This document shows, one piece after another, positions 43,691-52,055 of a stretch of DNA of 64,000 nucleotides (position 1 is its first letter; each line of letters starts with the position of its first letter). Source of the DNA: Sphingosinicella sp963974575. GTDB lineage: Bacteria; Pseudomonadota; Alphaproteobacteria; Sphingomonadales; Sphingomonadaceae. The DNA is taken from positions 263,408 to 327,407 of the forward strand of contig NZ_CAXBBQ010000006.1 of the NCBI RefSeq assembly GCF_963974575.1. The letters are read 5' to 3'. A program made the translations under genes and the position numbers. Under the pieces are notes generated by a model. The model was given only the letters and a program-made list of their open reading frames with translations. It did not search any database and had not been told where the DNA came from.

Positions 43691-44947
43691 ATGGCGACAC
43701 GCATCACGGACGATCTGGTGAAAGGCCTCCCCCTTCCCGCCTCTGGCAACCGCGTCACTTATGACGACAAGGTGCGTGGTTTCGGCATCAGGGTCACCGC
43801 GGCGGGCGCAAAGGCTTTCGTGCTGAACTACCGCGTTTCCGGGCGTGAACGCCGCATGGCGATCGGCCGCTATCCCGACTGGTCCGTGGAATCGGCCCGG
43901 AAGCGCGCGAAGGAGCTGCGGCAGGACGTCGACCGCGGCATAGACCCGCTGGGCGCCAAACAGGCCGACCGCGCCGCGCCGACGGTCGCCGACCTGTGCG
44001 AACGCTATATCGAGGAACATTTGCCCGACAAGCGCGCCAGCAGCGCACGGGACGACCGCGCCATGATCGATAACATCATCCGCCCGAAGCTCGGGGCGGA
44101 GAAGGTCGCGGAGATCGATCAGGCACGGGTGCGGAAGCTGCATCGCAGCCTCGCAGCTACGCCTTACCGTGCGAACCGGGTGCTGGCGCTGCTCAGCAAA
44201 ATGTTCTCGCTGTCGATCGGCTGGAAGATGCGCGGCGACAACCCCGCCAAGGGCGTCAAGAGGTTCGCGGAAGAAAAGCGGGAGCGATACCTGACGCCGG
44301 AAGACATCGGCCGTCTCGTGGCCGTTCTGGACGCCTATGCGGATCAGGGCGCGGCCAACATCGTGCGCCTGCTGCTGTTGACCGGCGCCCGTAGCGGTGA
44401 AGTCCGCTTTGCACGCTGGACGCAGTTCGATCTTGATGAGGGCAAATGGGTCAAGCCCGCCGCATACACGAAGCAGAACAAGGTGCATCGCGTGCCGCTA
44501 TCGGACGCGGCCCGCACGCTGCTCAAGAGCATGTACGATACTGCGGCCCGTGACGATGACGGCAAGCTGAAAAGCGAATACCTGTTCCCCGGCCCTGTCT
44601 CGGGCGAGCCGCGAACGGAAATCAAGGACGAGTGGCGGGAGATCGCTATCGCGGCCGGCCTCTATGACGTCGTGGCGGGCAAGAACGCCAAGGGTGAACC
44701 GGTCGAGACAAAGGTCGTCAACTGCCGCCTGCACGATCTGCGTCACACCTATGCGTCGCTTCTCGTGTCGTCCGGCCTTTCGCTTCCGATCATCGGCGCT
44801 CTGCTCGGGCACACGCAGCCGGGAACAACGGCTCGGTACGCACACCTGATGGACGATCCGCTACGGCAGGCCACCAATCGCGTGTCGGATATCGTGAGCG
44901 GACGGAAGGCGGCGGACGTCGTGCCGCTGCCGGAGCGGGCGGCGTGA
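43691..44947 (+). CDS. Tyrosine integrase (P4-type) of the tRNA-Lys element
   Basis: The 418-aa protein has a DUF4102 arm-binding N-terminus (VTYDDKVRGFGIRVTAAGAKAF), a core-binding domain from about residue 100, and catalytic residues in LLTGARSGEV, HDLRHTYAS and LGHTQPGTTARYAHL (nucleophilic Tyr). It starts 169 bases inside the left att repeat, as expected for the integrase that targets this tRNA. Its end overlaps the next gene by 4 bases (GTGA). Confidence 0.94.
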   Translation: MATRITDDLVKGLPLPASGNRVTYDDKVRGFGIRVTAAGAKAFVLNYRVSGRERRMAIGRYPDWSVESARKRAKELRQDVDRGIDPLGAKQADRAAPTVADLCERYIEEHLPDKRASSARDDRAMIDNIIRPKLGAEKVAEIDQARVRKLHRSLAATPYRANRVLALLSKMFSLSIGWKMRGDNPAKGVKRFAEEKRERYLTPEDIGRLVAVLDAYADQGAANIVRLLLLTGARSGEVRFARWTQFDLDEGKWVKPAAYTKQNKVHRVPLSDAARTLLKSMYDTAARDDDGKLKSEYLFPGPVSGEPRTEIKDEWREIAIAAGLYDVVAGKNAKGEPVETKVVNCRLHDLRHTYASLLVSSGLSLPIIGALLGHTQPGTTARYAHLMDDPLRQATNRVSDIVSGRKAADVVPLPERAA

Positions 44948-45507
44948 CTGATCATTGGAAGGCGATTGGCCGGTATCTCGAACGGCTCGAATGCGAAATC
45001 AACAACGCAAAGATCAACGCCGCCGATAAAGATGAAGCCCGCCAAATACTTAGACCTCTGCGCTTGGAATACATCCAAACCGATGGCTACTTTAGCGGCC
45101 TTGAGACTGCCGCAGATGCATTGATTTCGTCAGGCCGCGTAGTTGAAGCCGTGGCGATGCAAATGACTACCGCTCAACAAAAAAGGGAGCGTTGGGCGCA
45201 GATAATGGGCCAATCAATTGCCATTACGGAGATTTGCCAGCGAGGCAGACAGCGGCGGCCAAAGGGATCCAAGGTATCGGAAGACCGGGACATCATGGCT
45301 GCATTTACGGCCTACAGTCGATTTAAAGCGGGGAGCGCTGCCTCGCTTACTGCCGCGATCCGCTCGACTATTGCAGATGAAAAGGCTGCAGGGCGCCCGT
45401 TAGCCGGCAACAGTGATGAATCCACCCAAAAGCGCATTAGTCGCGCCGTCGGCGAGTTCCGCAGTGTCTTCGATTCGATGTGGAACGAGGCCCACGCCGG
45501 ACATTAA
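44944..45507 (+). CDS. Hypothetical protein, 187 aa
   Basis: The product starts at GTG (MTDHWKAIGRYLERLE) and is helical and charged. A central KRERWAQIMGQSIAITEICQ is followed by a GRQRRPKGSK basic patch and a C-terminal SRAVGEFRSVFDSMWNE. I do not recognise a family. The base composition is less GC-rich than the integrase. Coupling to the integrase suggests a role in recombination or its control. Confidence 0.7.
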   Translation: MTDHWKAIGRYLERLECEINNAKINAADKDEARQILRPLRLEYIQTDGYFSGLETAADALISSGRVVEAVAMQMTTAQQKRERWAQIMGQSIAITEICQRGRQRRPKGSKVSEDRDIMAAFTAYSRFKAGSAASLTAAIRSTIADEKAAGRPLAGNSDESTQKRISRAVGEFRSVFDSMWNEAHAGH

Positions 45508-45554
45508 TTCCGGGGCAATTTACCTCCCAAGCAGGCAAGGTGCGAGCGCTGTAC

Positions 45555-45581
45555 CCATTGGCGGACATTTAACGCCAATGG
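45555..45581 (+). promoter_or_regulatory. Hairpin overlapping a ribosome site
   Basis: ccattggcg and cgccaatgg are perfect 9-bp arms around gacatttaa. The right arm ends inside the ggagg that serves the next start codon (45592). It could be an operator for that HTH protein or an RNA switch for its translation. Confidence 0.5.
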
Positions 45582-45591
45582 AGGCACCTCG

Positions 45592-45798
45592 ATGCAAATT
45601 GAATCTCCCCCGGTTCTCTCGGAATACCTCACTGACCGAGAACTGGCGGCCCAGCTCGACAAGAGCCACCGCACTATCGCCCGCTGGCGCCGCCTGCGCG
45701 AAGGCCCACCGGTCACGCGCGTCGGACGCCGTGTTCTGTACCGCCGCACCGCTGTCGCCGAATGGCTCAAGTCGCTTGAGCGTGGCGCGGGGGAATAG
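45592..45798 (+). CDS. AlpA/excisionase-like HTH protein, 68 aa
   Basis: The product contains one winged HTH of the AlpA/MerR type: YLTDRELAAQLDKSHRTIARW, GPPVTRVGRRVLYRRTAVAEWL. Such proteins act as excisionases or activators of integrase in P4-like elements. It is the first gene of the rightward unit that leads to the RepA-like ATPase, and a hairpin overlaps its ribosome site. Confidence 0.82.
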   Translation: MQIESPPVLSEYLTDRELAAQLDKSHRTIARWRRLREGPPVTRVGRRVLYRRTAVAEWLKSLERGAGE

Positions 45799-45800
45799 CG

Positions 45801-45971
45801 ATGCAGCACAAACAGAAACGCCGCCCGGGCAGGGGCGGCGCTGATCCCACAATTGGAGGCTGTAGGGTTGATCTTGCATACCATGATACCGCGCCGCTGT
45901 CCATAATCGCCGAGATCGATCGGCGCATGTCGGTCGCATGGCTCGCGGGTCTGGCGGTGCGTCGTGACTAA
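45801..45971 (+). CDS. Small protein, 56 aa
   Basis: It starts two bases after the HTH gene stop and ends at TAA overlapping the next GTG start by 8 bases. The product MQHKQKRRPGRGGADPTIGG... ends AWLAGLAVRRD; a basic N-terminus is followed by one short helix. No family is recognised. Tight packing between two genes supports it as real. Confidence 0.6.
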   Translation: MQHKQKRRPGRGGADPTIGGCRVDLAYHDTAPLSIIAEIDRRMSVAWLAGLAVRRD

Positions 45972-46146
45972 GCCGCCGTTCTATCGCTGCAAATACTGCG
46001 CGAACTTCGCCGAGCACTACAAAATTCCCGGTAAGGGTGAGTGCCGGGCACATCCTCCCGTTCGGCTGGCTGACGGTATTTTTGGCTGGCCCGACGTCAA
46101 TGACGGCGCGTGGTGCGGCGCGTTCGACAAGGGGGCTGCGGAATGA
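45964..46146 (+). CDS. Small cysteine-rich protein, 60 aa
   Basis: The product (GTG start) begins MTKPPFYRCKYCANFAE and has four cysteines, CKYC, then GECRAHPP and DGAWCGAF, in a pattern that would bind one zinc. It overlaps both neighbours. Small zinc proteins of this type are common just before phage replication genes, but the function is unknown. Confidence 0.7.
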   Translation: MTKPPFYRCKYCANFAEHYKIPGKGECRAHPPVRLADGIFGWPDVNDGAWCGAFDKGAAE

Positions 46147-47597
46147 CGGACCTCCCCGATATGCCCGAACTCGACGCGGACGACTCCGAATGGGATCGCT
46201 ATGCGAGACCCGGCGAAGCCCGCGCGAAGGCGCGGAACGAAGCGCTGGCCGATGGCTTCCTGCCTTACATCAACGGGGCGGACTGGATCGGCAAGCCTCC
46301 ACCCCCGCGCGAATGGCTATGGGAGACGCGCATCCCGCTCAGACAAACAACCTACCTCACGGGGCCGGGGAGCGCCGGCAAAAGCCTGTTCGCGCAACAG
46401 CTCGCAACATGCGTCGGCGCGTCCTCGCTGTTCCTTGGCGAACGCATCCGGCCGATGCGGACGATCTACATCACCTGCGAGGACAGCGAGGAAGAACTGA
46501 TCCGTCGCCAGCACGCGATTTGCGAGGCGACGGGCGTCCCCTTCGACTGGCTTATGGGTCACGGCGAACATGCGCTGGTGAGCCTCGCGGGCGTCGTGGG
46601 CAACGCGCTGATGGAAAGGAACGCCAAGGGCAATTGGGCCACCACGGAAAGATTCGACATGCTGGTGGACAACTGCCTCGATGATTGTGGCGCCTCCCCG
46701 CTGTTTCTCATCCTCGACAACGCCAGCCACTTTTTCAGCGGCGACGAGAACAACCGGCAAGACGTTACGGCGTTTCTAAACGCGCTCAACAAGCTGTGCA
46801 TGGATCACGGCACGACGATCATGCTTGTCGGCCACCCGAACAAGAGCGGGGACGACTACAGCGGTTCGACGGCATGGCAGAACGCCGTGCGTCATCATAT
46901 CGTGCTGAAGCGCCCTGACGACGAGACGGACGCCCAGGACGAGGATCTGCGCATCCTGAGCAACGCCAAGTCGAACTATGCCCGGCACGGCGAGGAAATG
47001 CGTATGCTGTGGCACCGCTGGGCCTTCGTGGCACCCGATAGCCTCCCGAAGAATATGATCCTTGAACGCGCCGCATCTGCCCGTGTGGCACGCGAGAACG
47101 AGCTATTCATGCAATGCCTCGCCGCCTGCACGAAAGCGCGCCGGGCCGTATCTCACAGCCCCTCATCGAACTATGCCCCGAAGGTGTTCGCATCGATGCC
47201 GGAAGCGAAGCGCCTGAAGCAACCAGCGTTCGAACAGGCGATGGAACGGCTCATCCATCTGGGCAAGATCGAACTCGACGTAGCACTATGGCAGGGCTCC
47301 AACCGACACTGGAAAACAGGCATCCGGGCGGTGGAAAATCTGCGCCAAACACCCGCGCCAGACACCTGCGCCACACCTGAGCTAAGTGATTGTAATTCCT
47401 TGCGCCAAACCGCGCCAAACACACACCCTATATCTAAAGATATAGAGGGCGCGCCTCCCTCGGGGTCGGTCGCGCCTCTCAGTGATGAACCTCCAGCGTC
47501 TGACGAGCAGGCCCCTATCCCCCAGAAGGGGGGCCTGCTCTCGCACGACGGTCCCGCGTTCGATGACGATTACGACGATGAGGAGTGTGCGTTTTGA
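46143..47597 (+). CDS. RepA-like AAA ATPase/helicase (AAA_25)
   Basis: The 484-aa protein has Walker A in LTGPGSAGKSLFAQQLA (residues about 75-91), Walker B in PLFLILDNASHFF, and a sensor-like IMLVGHPNKSGDD, as in RepA/DnaB-like hexameric ATPases of plasmids and phages. An HTH-like segment and an acidic tail (DDDYDDEECAF) follow. It would load or drive replication of the element. Its ATG overlaps the previous gene (ATGA). The 3' end of the gene carries iteron-like repeats. Confidence 0.85.
   Translation: MTDLPDMPELDADDSEWDRYARPGEARAKARNEALADGFLPYINGADWIGKPPPPREWLWETRIPLRQTTYLTGPGSAGKSLFAQQLATCVGASSLFLGERIRPMRTIYITCEDSEEELIRRQHAICEATGVPFDWLMGHGEHALVSLAGVVGNALMERNAKGNWATTERFDMLVDNCLDDCGASPLFLILDNASHFFSGDENNRQDVTAFLNALNKLCMDHGTTIMLVGHPNKSGDDYSGSTAWQNAVRHHIVLKRPDDETDAQDEDLRILSNAKSNYARHGEEMRMLWHRWAFVAPDSLPKNMILERAASARVARENELFMQCLAACTKARRAVSHSPSSNYAPKVFASMPEAKRLKQPAFEQAMERLIHLGKIELDVALWQGSNRHWKTGIRAVENLRQTPAPDTCATPELSDCNSLRQTAPNTHPISKDIEGAPPSGSVAPLSDEPPASDEQAPIPQKGGLLSHDGPAFDDDYDDEECAF
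47342..47447. repeat. Iteron-like repeats and AT-rich palindrome, candidate replication origin
   Basis: gcgcca-x-ac words occur at 47342, 47355 and 47368, exactly 13 bases apart, and again at 47402 and 47412. Between the groups lies an AT-richer stretch (tgattgtaattcc). After them ctatatct and agatatag form an 8-bp dyad at 47430-47447. All are inside the 3' end of the RepA-like gene. Confidence 0.5.
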
Positions 47598-47785
47598 GCG
47601 CCGCGTCTCGCCAGACAGAAATATTTGCACTCCGTCGTCGCTGTCAGCCGAGCGCAGGACAGGCGCATTCACGGCTCGCACAACGCCACGTACGGACACT
47701 CTGCGGACACACAATCGATTTCACTGACATTCTTGTTGATTTACAGCATCTTGCTAAAACAAGCCCGCTGATTGAAAATCCGTTT

Positions 47786-48478
47786 ATGGGAAATTCAACC
47801 TCATCTCCGCTGGGTGACATTACCAAGCCTGAGCCCAAGCGCCGTGGCCGGAAACCGGGCTGCGGCAAGGTGCCGGGGTCGGGCCGCAAACCGGGCGTTA
47901 CGAACAAGATCCCCAAGGATATGAAGTCCATCATTCTGGCGCGCGGGAAGCCGCTGGAACTGCTTTGCGACATCAGCCGGGGCGTGAAAATCCGCACCGG
48001 GCCGCAGGCGGGGCCGGGTGAGCCGCAATACACCTACCCTACCCTGCAGGAACGCGCCGCTGCCGCCAAAATCCTGCTCGACAAGCTCATGCCCGCCGCG
48101 AATGGCGTAGCAGGCAAGGACGGCGAAGACGGAGCCCCGCTGACGCCCAGCTTCGACAAGATGAACCCCATCGAGCAGCGCGATGTGGCCCGGCGCCTCG
48201 CCTACGTGCTGACCTGTGCGACGGAGGGCGCGCAAGGCTCGGAGCCGGAAGCCCTGCCCGACCCCGAGCCCCAGACGGAGACATGGTACAACGCCACCAC
48301 CCCGCCAGACCCCAAGCCCGCGCAGGTCATCCCTCCCAAGCCGCAAAGCTACCACTACGAGCCGACCGCCGAAGAACTCGCCCGCCGCGAGTTCGACGCG
48401 CATATCAACCGCGCCAGCAACCGCGCGATGGACGGCGGCATCTCCCGTCCCAACGTCATCACACAGAGGCCCCGATGA
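47786..48478 (+). CDS. Phage-like hypothetical protein, 230 aa
   Basis: From MGNSTSSPLGD the product has a basic motif RRGRKPGCGKVPGSGRKPG (AT-hook or DUF5681-like), a helical middle (YPTLQERAAAAKILLDKLMP) and a proline-rich tail. Proteins beginning with this GRKPG pattern are often small-terminase-like or DNA-packaging accessory proteins in phages; this is a weak resemblance. It starts the second dense rightward unit after a 188-base gap that must contain its promoter, and overlaps the next gene by 4 bases. Confidence 0.7.
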   Translation: MGNSTSSPLGDITKPEPKRRGRKPGCGKVPGSGRKPGVTNKIPKDMKSIILARGKPLELLCDISRGVKIRTGPQAGPGEPQYTYPTLQERAAAAKILLDKLMPAANGVAGKDGEDGAPLTPSFDKMNPIEQRDVARRLAYVLTCATEGAQGSEPEALPDPEPQTETWYNATTPPDPKPAQVIPPKPQSYHYEPTAEELARREFDAHINRASNRAMDGGISRPNVITQRPR

Positions 48479-49035
48479 ACCTTTCCGAACGCCGCATCAT
48501 GGCGACCCTTGCCCTCGCCGACCTTGAAGCCGCGCAGGGTGCCGCCTTGCTCGACGGCAAGCCCTTCGATGCCGCCGAGGTTGCCGCCAAGCGCGCCGAG
48601 ATCGACGCCATAGACGCCGCGGAGGCCGAGACGGCGCGCCGGGAGCGGATTGCGCAGGCCGAGGCGCTGGCGGCCCATCAGGACGCCACACGGGGCGAAA
48701 TCCGGGAGACCCTGCCGCAGTACGCCGACGCGGTTAAGCGCGCGGAGAAGTCCGCCCGGGCACTCGTCAAGGCGCTGGCCGATATCGAGGCGGCGGCGGA
48801 CGCGCTTCGAAGCCAGGCACTGGTATTCAACACGCGCCCGCACGCCCTCGACGTAAGCGACATTCGCGACACCTATTCGCGGCTGTTGGCGTCGGAACTG
48901 AACGCCATCGAGTTCAGCCGCTACGGGATTCTCGACTGGATTAGCGCGCCGCGTGAGGCCCGCCCGTGGGGACCGTCATTCGAAAAATACGTCAAACCGG
49001 CCTTTGCGGCCATTCTTGAAAAGGAACCGAACTGA
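48475..49035 (+). CDS. Coiled-coil hypothetical protein, 186 aa
   Basis: MNLSERRIMATLALADLE is followed by a long alanine- and glutamate-rich helical segment (residues about 25-125), probably a coiled coil, and a C-terminal region with ARPWGPSFEKYVKPAFAAIL. The pattern suits a phage scaffold or structural accessory but no family is recognised. It overlaps both neighbours by 4 and 1 bases. Confidence 0.7.
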   Translation: MNLSERRIMATLALADLEAAQGAALLDGKPFDAAEVAAKRAEIDAIDAAEAETARRERIAQAEALAAHQDATRGEIRETLPQYADAVKRAEKSARALVKALADIEAAADALRSQALVFNTRPHALDVSDIRDTYSRLLASELNAIEFSRYGILDWISAPREARPWGPSFEKYVKPAFAAILEKEPN

Positions 49036-49523
49036 TGGGTGCAGTTGCTGAAATGAAGGCGGACGAAGCCCCCGCCCCCGCAACCGGCGTAAAGCGCCCG
49101 CGTATCGCGCCGCACGCGCCGATCGAAGCGCAGCACTACCGCCGCACGTTCTGGATGAAAGCACCCCCGGAAGCGACCCGCGAGGACGTGAGCTATATGG
49201 AGTTCTGGACCGGCGTTCAGAAATACCTCCAGCGGCATGACATCGTGCATGTGCTTGCGGATGACGAAAGCTGGGAGCTTGAAATCTGCATTGAGGCCGT
49301 GCGCACCGCCGGCTGCGAGATCAGCGTCCGCAAGAGCTACAGCCGCAAGCCGATTTCCAGTGCCTCGACCCCGCTTGGCGACAATCACCGCAGCGAGTGG
49401 CGCGCTGGCATGGGTTGGTGCGTCGTGCGCACCTCCGACGGCTATCCGGTCATCAAGGGCCTGCAGTCGGAAGCCGCTGCCGTTCTGGAATGGCAGAAAA
49501 CCCAGCCGCGAAAGGTCGCATGA
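49035..49523 (+). CDS. Hypothetical protein, 162 aa
   Basis: The product MGAVAEMKADEAPAPATG... has a flexible N-terminus, then a mixed fold with HYRRTFWMKAPPEATREDV, HDIVHVLADDESWELEI and a tryptophan-rich SEWRAGMGWCVVR end. I recognise no domain. Packing in the operon (1 base and 4 bases overlap) supports it. It may belong with the neighbouring putative structural genes. Confidence 0.7.
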   Translation: MGAVAEMKADEAPAPATGVKRPRIAPHAPIEAQHYRRTFWMKAPPEATREDVSYMEFWTGVQKYLQRHDIVHVLADDESWELEICIEAVRTAGCEISVRKSYSRKPISSASTPLGDNHRSEWRAGMGWCVVRTSDGYPVIKGLQSEAAAVLEWQKTQPRKVA

Positions 49524-50128
49524 TGAGCAACCTTCCGACCATCCTGTCCGAGATCAGCGCGATTGAGGGCGAGATGACCACCCGCGACTACTGGCGGGAT
49601 GAGGGCAAGCAAGCGCGTTACCGCGAGCTTGTGACGCAGCGGGAGGCTGCCGCCGGACCTGCTGCCGGGGGCGAGGAAGCGGGGCCGCGCATCAATATCC
49701 ATTCGATGACGGACTATCTCGCGGAGCATGGCACGCCCGACGGATATGGCACGTACACGAAGCTGACGCGCGAGGCGGCGGACGTGGCGGTCGCGATGCC
49801 CGCGGCGGACTATGCGGCGTTCGAATCCAGCTTCGAGGCCCTGCCCGACGAGATCACGAACGCGGCGCTGGCCGAGCTGCTGACCACGAAGCCGCTGGCT
49901 GAACACGTCCCCGAGGCGTCGGCGCGGAGTTTCGCCCGGACGCCGGAGGGCGCGATCCTCGCCCGCGAGTGGGGGCAGGACTTCCGGCATAACATGGGCG
50001 TCGTCCGTGCCCGTCTCTACCGCATCATGGACGGGTTTGATGAATCGTATGACGCCCGCTTTCTCGGCTGGCTGGAGAGCCTTTCCACGCCCGCTGCAAT
50101 CGCGATCTATCGGAAACTGGCGGCATGA
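49520..50128 (+). CDS. Hypothetical phage-like protein, 202 aa
   Basis: The N-terminus (ILSEISAIEGEMTTRDYWRDEGKQARYREL) recalls short helical tags seen in phage head-assembly proteins. It is followed by a linker and a helical domain with NIHSMTDYLAEHGTPDGYGTY. The assignment is by general resemblance only. The start at 49520 (ATGATG) overlaps the previous stop by 4 bases. Confidence 0.7.
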   Translation: MMSNLPTILSEISAIEGEMTTRDYWRDEGKQARYRELVTQREAAAGPAAGGEEAGPRINIHSMTDYLAEHGTPDGYGTYTKLTREAADVAVAMPAADYAAFESSFEALPDEITNAALAELLTTKPLAEHVPEASARSFARTPEGAILAREWGQDFRHNMGVVRARLYRIMDGFDESYDARFLGWLESLSTPAAIAIYRKLAA

Positions 50129-50385
50129 TCTGGGGGTTTATCATGAGATTTTTTGACTGGCTTTTTGGGCGCGCAAGCCCGCCTGCGGTAGCGCAAGGCG
50201 TCGCACTCCCCCTTTCGATCAACGGCGGGATCACGCGCGAGCGCTGCCAAGGTCGCATCGAGCGGCTGACGGCGAAACTCGCACGCCAGAAAGCGCGCGG
50301 CGCGGACGCCGCTGCGATCGAAGAAACGCAGCGGTCGCTCCGCCACTACAAGGCGCGGCTGACGCTCCTTGAGACGCAGGGGTAG
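50125..50385 (+). CDS. Small hypothetical protein, 86 aa
   Basis: The product begins with a hydrophobic segment (MIWGFIMRFFDWLFG) followed by a charged helix (CQGRIERLTAKLARQKARG). A start at 50143 would give MRFFDWLFG. It could be a membrane-anchored coiled-coil protein. It overlaps the previous gene by 4 bases. Confidence 0.6.
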   Translation: MIWGFIMRFFDWLFGRASPPAVAQGVALPLSINGGITRERCQGRIERLTAKLARQKARGADAAAIEETQRSLRHYKARLTLLETQG

Positions 50386-50390
50386 GCGAC

Positions 50391-50834
50391 ATGGCGACTT
50401 CACGCTTCCATAGCGCATGGTTTGAACGCGCTTTCGACGGCACGGCGGCGCTCGATCTTGACGCGACAGGCGCCGCAACGGTGAAACTGGCGATCCTGAC
50501 ATCATCGGCCACGCTCAATGCCGACACGTCGAACACCTATTCCGGGGTGAGCGCCAATGAGGTCTCGGGCACGAACTACACGTCCGCCGGCTATACGCTC
50601 TCGGGTCTTACCGCAGGGCTCGACGGTTCGAACAACTGGGCCTTCGACGCGAACGACCTGTCTGAAATTGCGCAAAGCGGCTCGGGGTTCAGCAACGGGC
50701 GAAGCCTGATCGTCTATGAGACGGGCGGCGGATATATCCTCTACAGCCACACCGCCGACGCCGATTTCGGGAACGTCGCGGGGCCGCTCAATATCGGCTT
50801 CGATGCTGCCGGCATCCTCGGGGTGACGATCTAA
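50391..50834 (+). CDS. Putative virion-associated beta protein, 147 aa
   Basis: The start MATSRFHSAWFERAFDGTAALDLD and the remaining Ser/Thr/Gly-rich beta sequence (YTSAGYTLSGLTAGLDGSNNWAFDANDLSEIA) resemble decoration or tail-associated proteins encoded in phage structural modules. No defined domain is recognised. It is followed after 3 bases by another beta-rich protein gene. Confidence 0.65.
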   Translation: MATSRFHSAWFERAFDGTAALDLDATGAATVKLAILTSSATLNADTSNTYSGVSANEVSGTNYTSAGYTLSGLTAGLDGSNNWAFDANDLSEIAQSGSGFSNGRSLIVYETGGGYILYSHTADADFGNVAGPLNIGFDAAGILGVTI

Positions 50835-50837
50835 GCC

Positions 50838-51770
50838 ATGACGATGCCCGCCATCTATGGCGTGACGACGGTTGTTGTCGGCACGGGTGCAGTGAGTCCA
50901 GATTTTACCGGCATCACGGCGGCCGGGCGACAGCTGTGGGCAGTGCATCGCTCGGCGAATGAGCCGATTACAGCGCCCTCGGGCTGGACGGATATAAGCG
51001 ACAGCGGCTGGGGCACGGGCACGGGGGGCGGGACCGATGCGACGCGCCTGCAGCTATTCCAGATGGATGCGCTTGCAGATGGCACCGAGACGACGCTGGC
51101 ACTCGATGATAGCGGCAGCTCCAACCTCGCGTTCGGGTTCGCGACCGACCCCGTTGACATCGATGTAATCGCCACGCCGTCGGTCGGGTCATACACGACC
51201 TCCCCATCATTCCCTTCCGCGACGACAACGGGCGCGGATCGCCTCGTCTTCCTGTTTCTCTGTAACGACAGCGACGCGGACTCCTCGACGGGGGGTAGTG
51301 CGCCGACGAACGCAGCGCTTGCCAATTTCGCGGAGCAGGCCGACCGCCGGACCAATCAGGGCAACGGCGGCGGCGTCTGGTTTGTGACCGCCGAGAAGGC
51401 GACCGCGGGGGCGACCGGGACGACTTCGGGGACTTACGCCTCGTCGGCTTCCGGCTCCGTAATGGTCACGGTCACGATGGCCGTGGCGACGCCATCGGCG
51501 GGCGGCGATACGATTACGGCGGGCAAGGCGAGTGCATCGGCCGCGGCGCGGAACTTAGCCATTCAGGCGGGCACGTCTTTCGCGCTCGGGAAGGCCGTGG
51601 CGGCTGCGCAGGCTGGCGCGGCAAGTGTCATTCAAACGCTGTCGCTTGTGCTTGGCAAGGCCGCAGCGGTTGCACAAGCGCGTTCCCCGTCGATTTCCGA
51701 CGGGACGCCGCCGACGGTGAGATCCAGCCTCGGCGGAATTTTGTTTGGATTGCGACTTTCAAGAATGTGA
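50838..51770 (+). CDS. Putative phage tail/fibre-like protein, 310 aa
   Basis: A beta-sandwich-like N-terminal two-thirds rich in Thr, Gly and Asp (QLWAVHRSANEPITAPSGW) is followed by alanine-rich imperfect repeats in the C-terminal third (TITAGKASASAAARNLAIQ, SFALGKAVAAAQAG, LVLGKAAAVAQARS), about 25 residues each. Low-complexity repeats of this type occur in tail fibres and their adaptor regions. The product ends with a short hydrophobic IL-FGLRLSRM tail. Confidence 0.6.
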   Translation: MTMPAIYGVTTVVVGTGAVSPDFTGITAAGRQLWAVHRSANEPITAPSGWTDISDSGWGTGTGGGTDATRLQLFQMDALADGTETTLALDDSGSSNLAFGFATDPVDIDVIATPSVGSYTTSPSFPSATTTGADRLVFLFLCNDSDADSSTGGSAPTNAALANFAEQADRRTNQGNGGGVWFVTAEKATAGATGTTSGTYASSASGSVMVTVTMAVATPSAGGDTITAGKASASAAARNLAIQAGTSFALGKAVAAAQAGAASVIQTLSLVLGKAAAVAQARSPSISDGTPPTVRSSLGGILFGLRLSRM

Positions 51771-51779
51771 GGTGATATC

Positions 51780-52055
51780 ATGGCGGTTACAGTTCTAGAA
51801 CTTCAGTCACTGCGCGATTGGGCGCAGGCCATTCCCGTCCCGGAGCGTGCAAAGCAGTCGCTTACGATCGGCGGTGCCGCATCGGCTGCCTTTGGGCGGG
51901 GAACCGTGGTTGTCGAGATTGACAGCGACACGCATTGCCGCGTCGAGTTCGGGGTGGCTCCTGCTGGAACCGGCAACACGTTTTACATTCCGGCGCTGAC
52001 GCCTCGGCAGTTTCATGTGGTGGCCGGGCATAAAGTCATCGCGGTGGCGGCATGA
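51780..52055 (+). CDS. Small hypothetical phage-like protein, 91 aa
   Basis: The product MAVTVLELQSLRDWAQAIPV continues to a beta-rich C-terminus (VVVEIDSDTHCRVEFGVAPAGTG, FHVVAGHKVIAVAA). Small proteins like this commonly sit between fibre and ejection protein genes in phage genomes. It overlaps the next gene by 4 bases. Confidence 0.65.
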   Translation: MAVTVLELQSLRDWAQAIPVPERAKQSLTIGGAASAAFGRGTVVVEIDSDTHCRVEFGVAPAGTGNTFYIPALTPRQFHVVAGHKVIAVAA

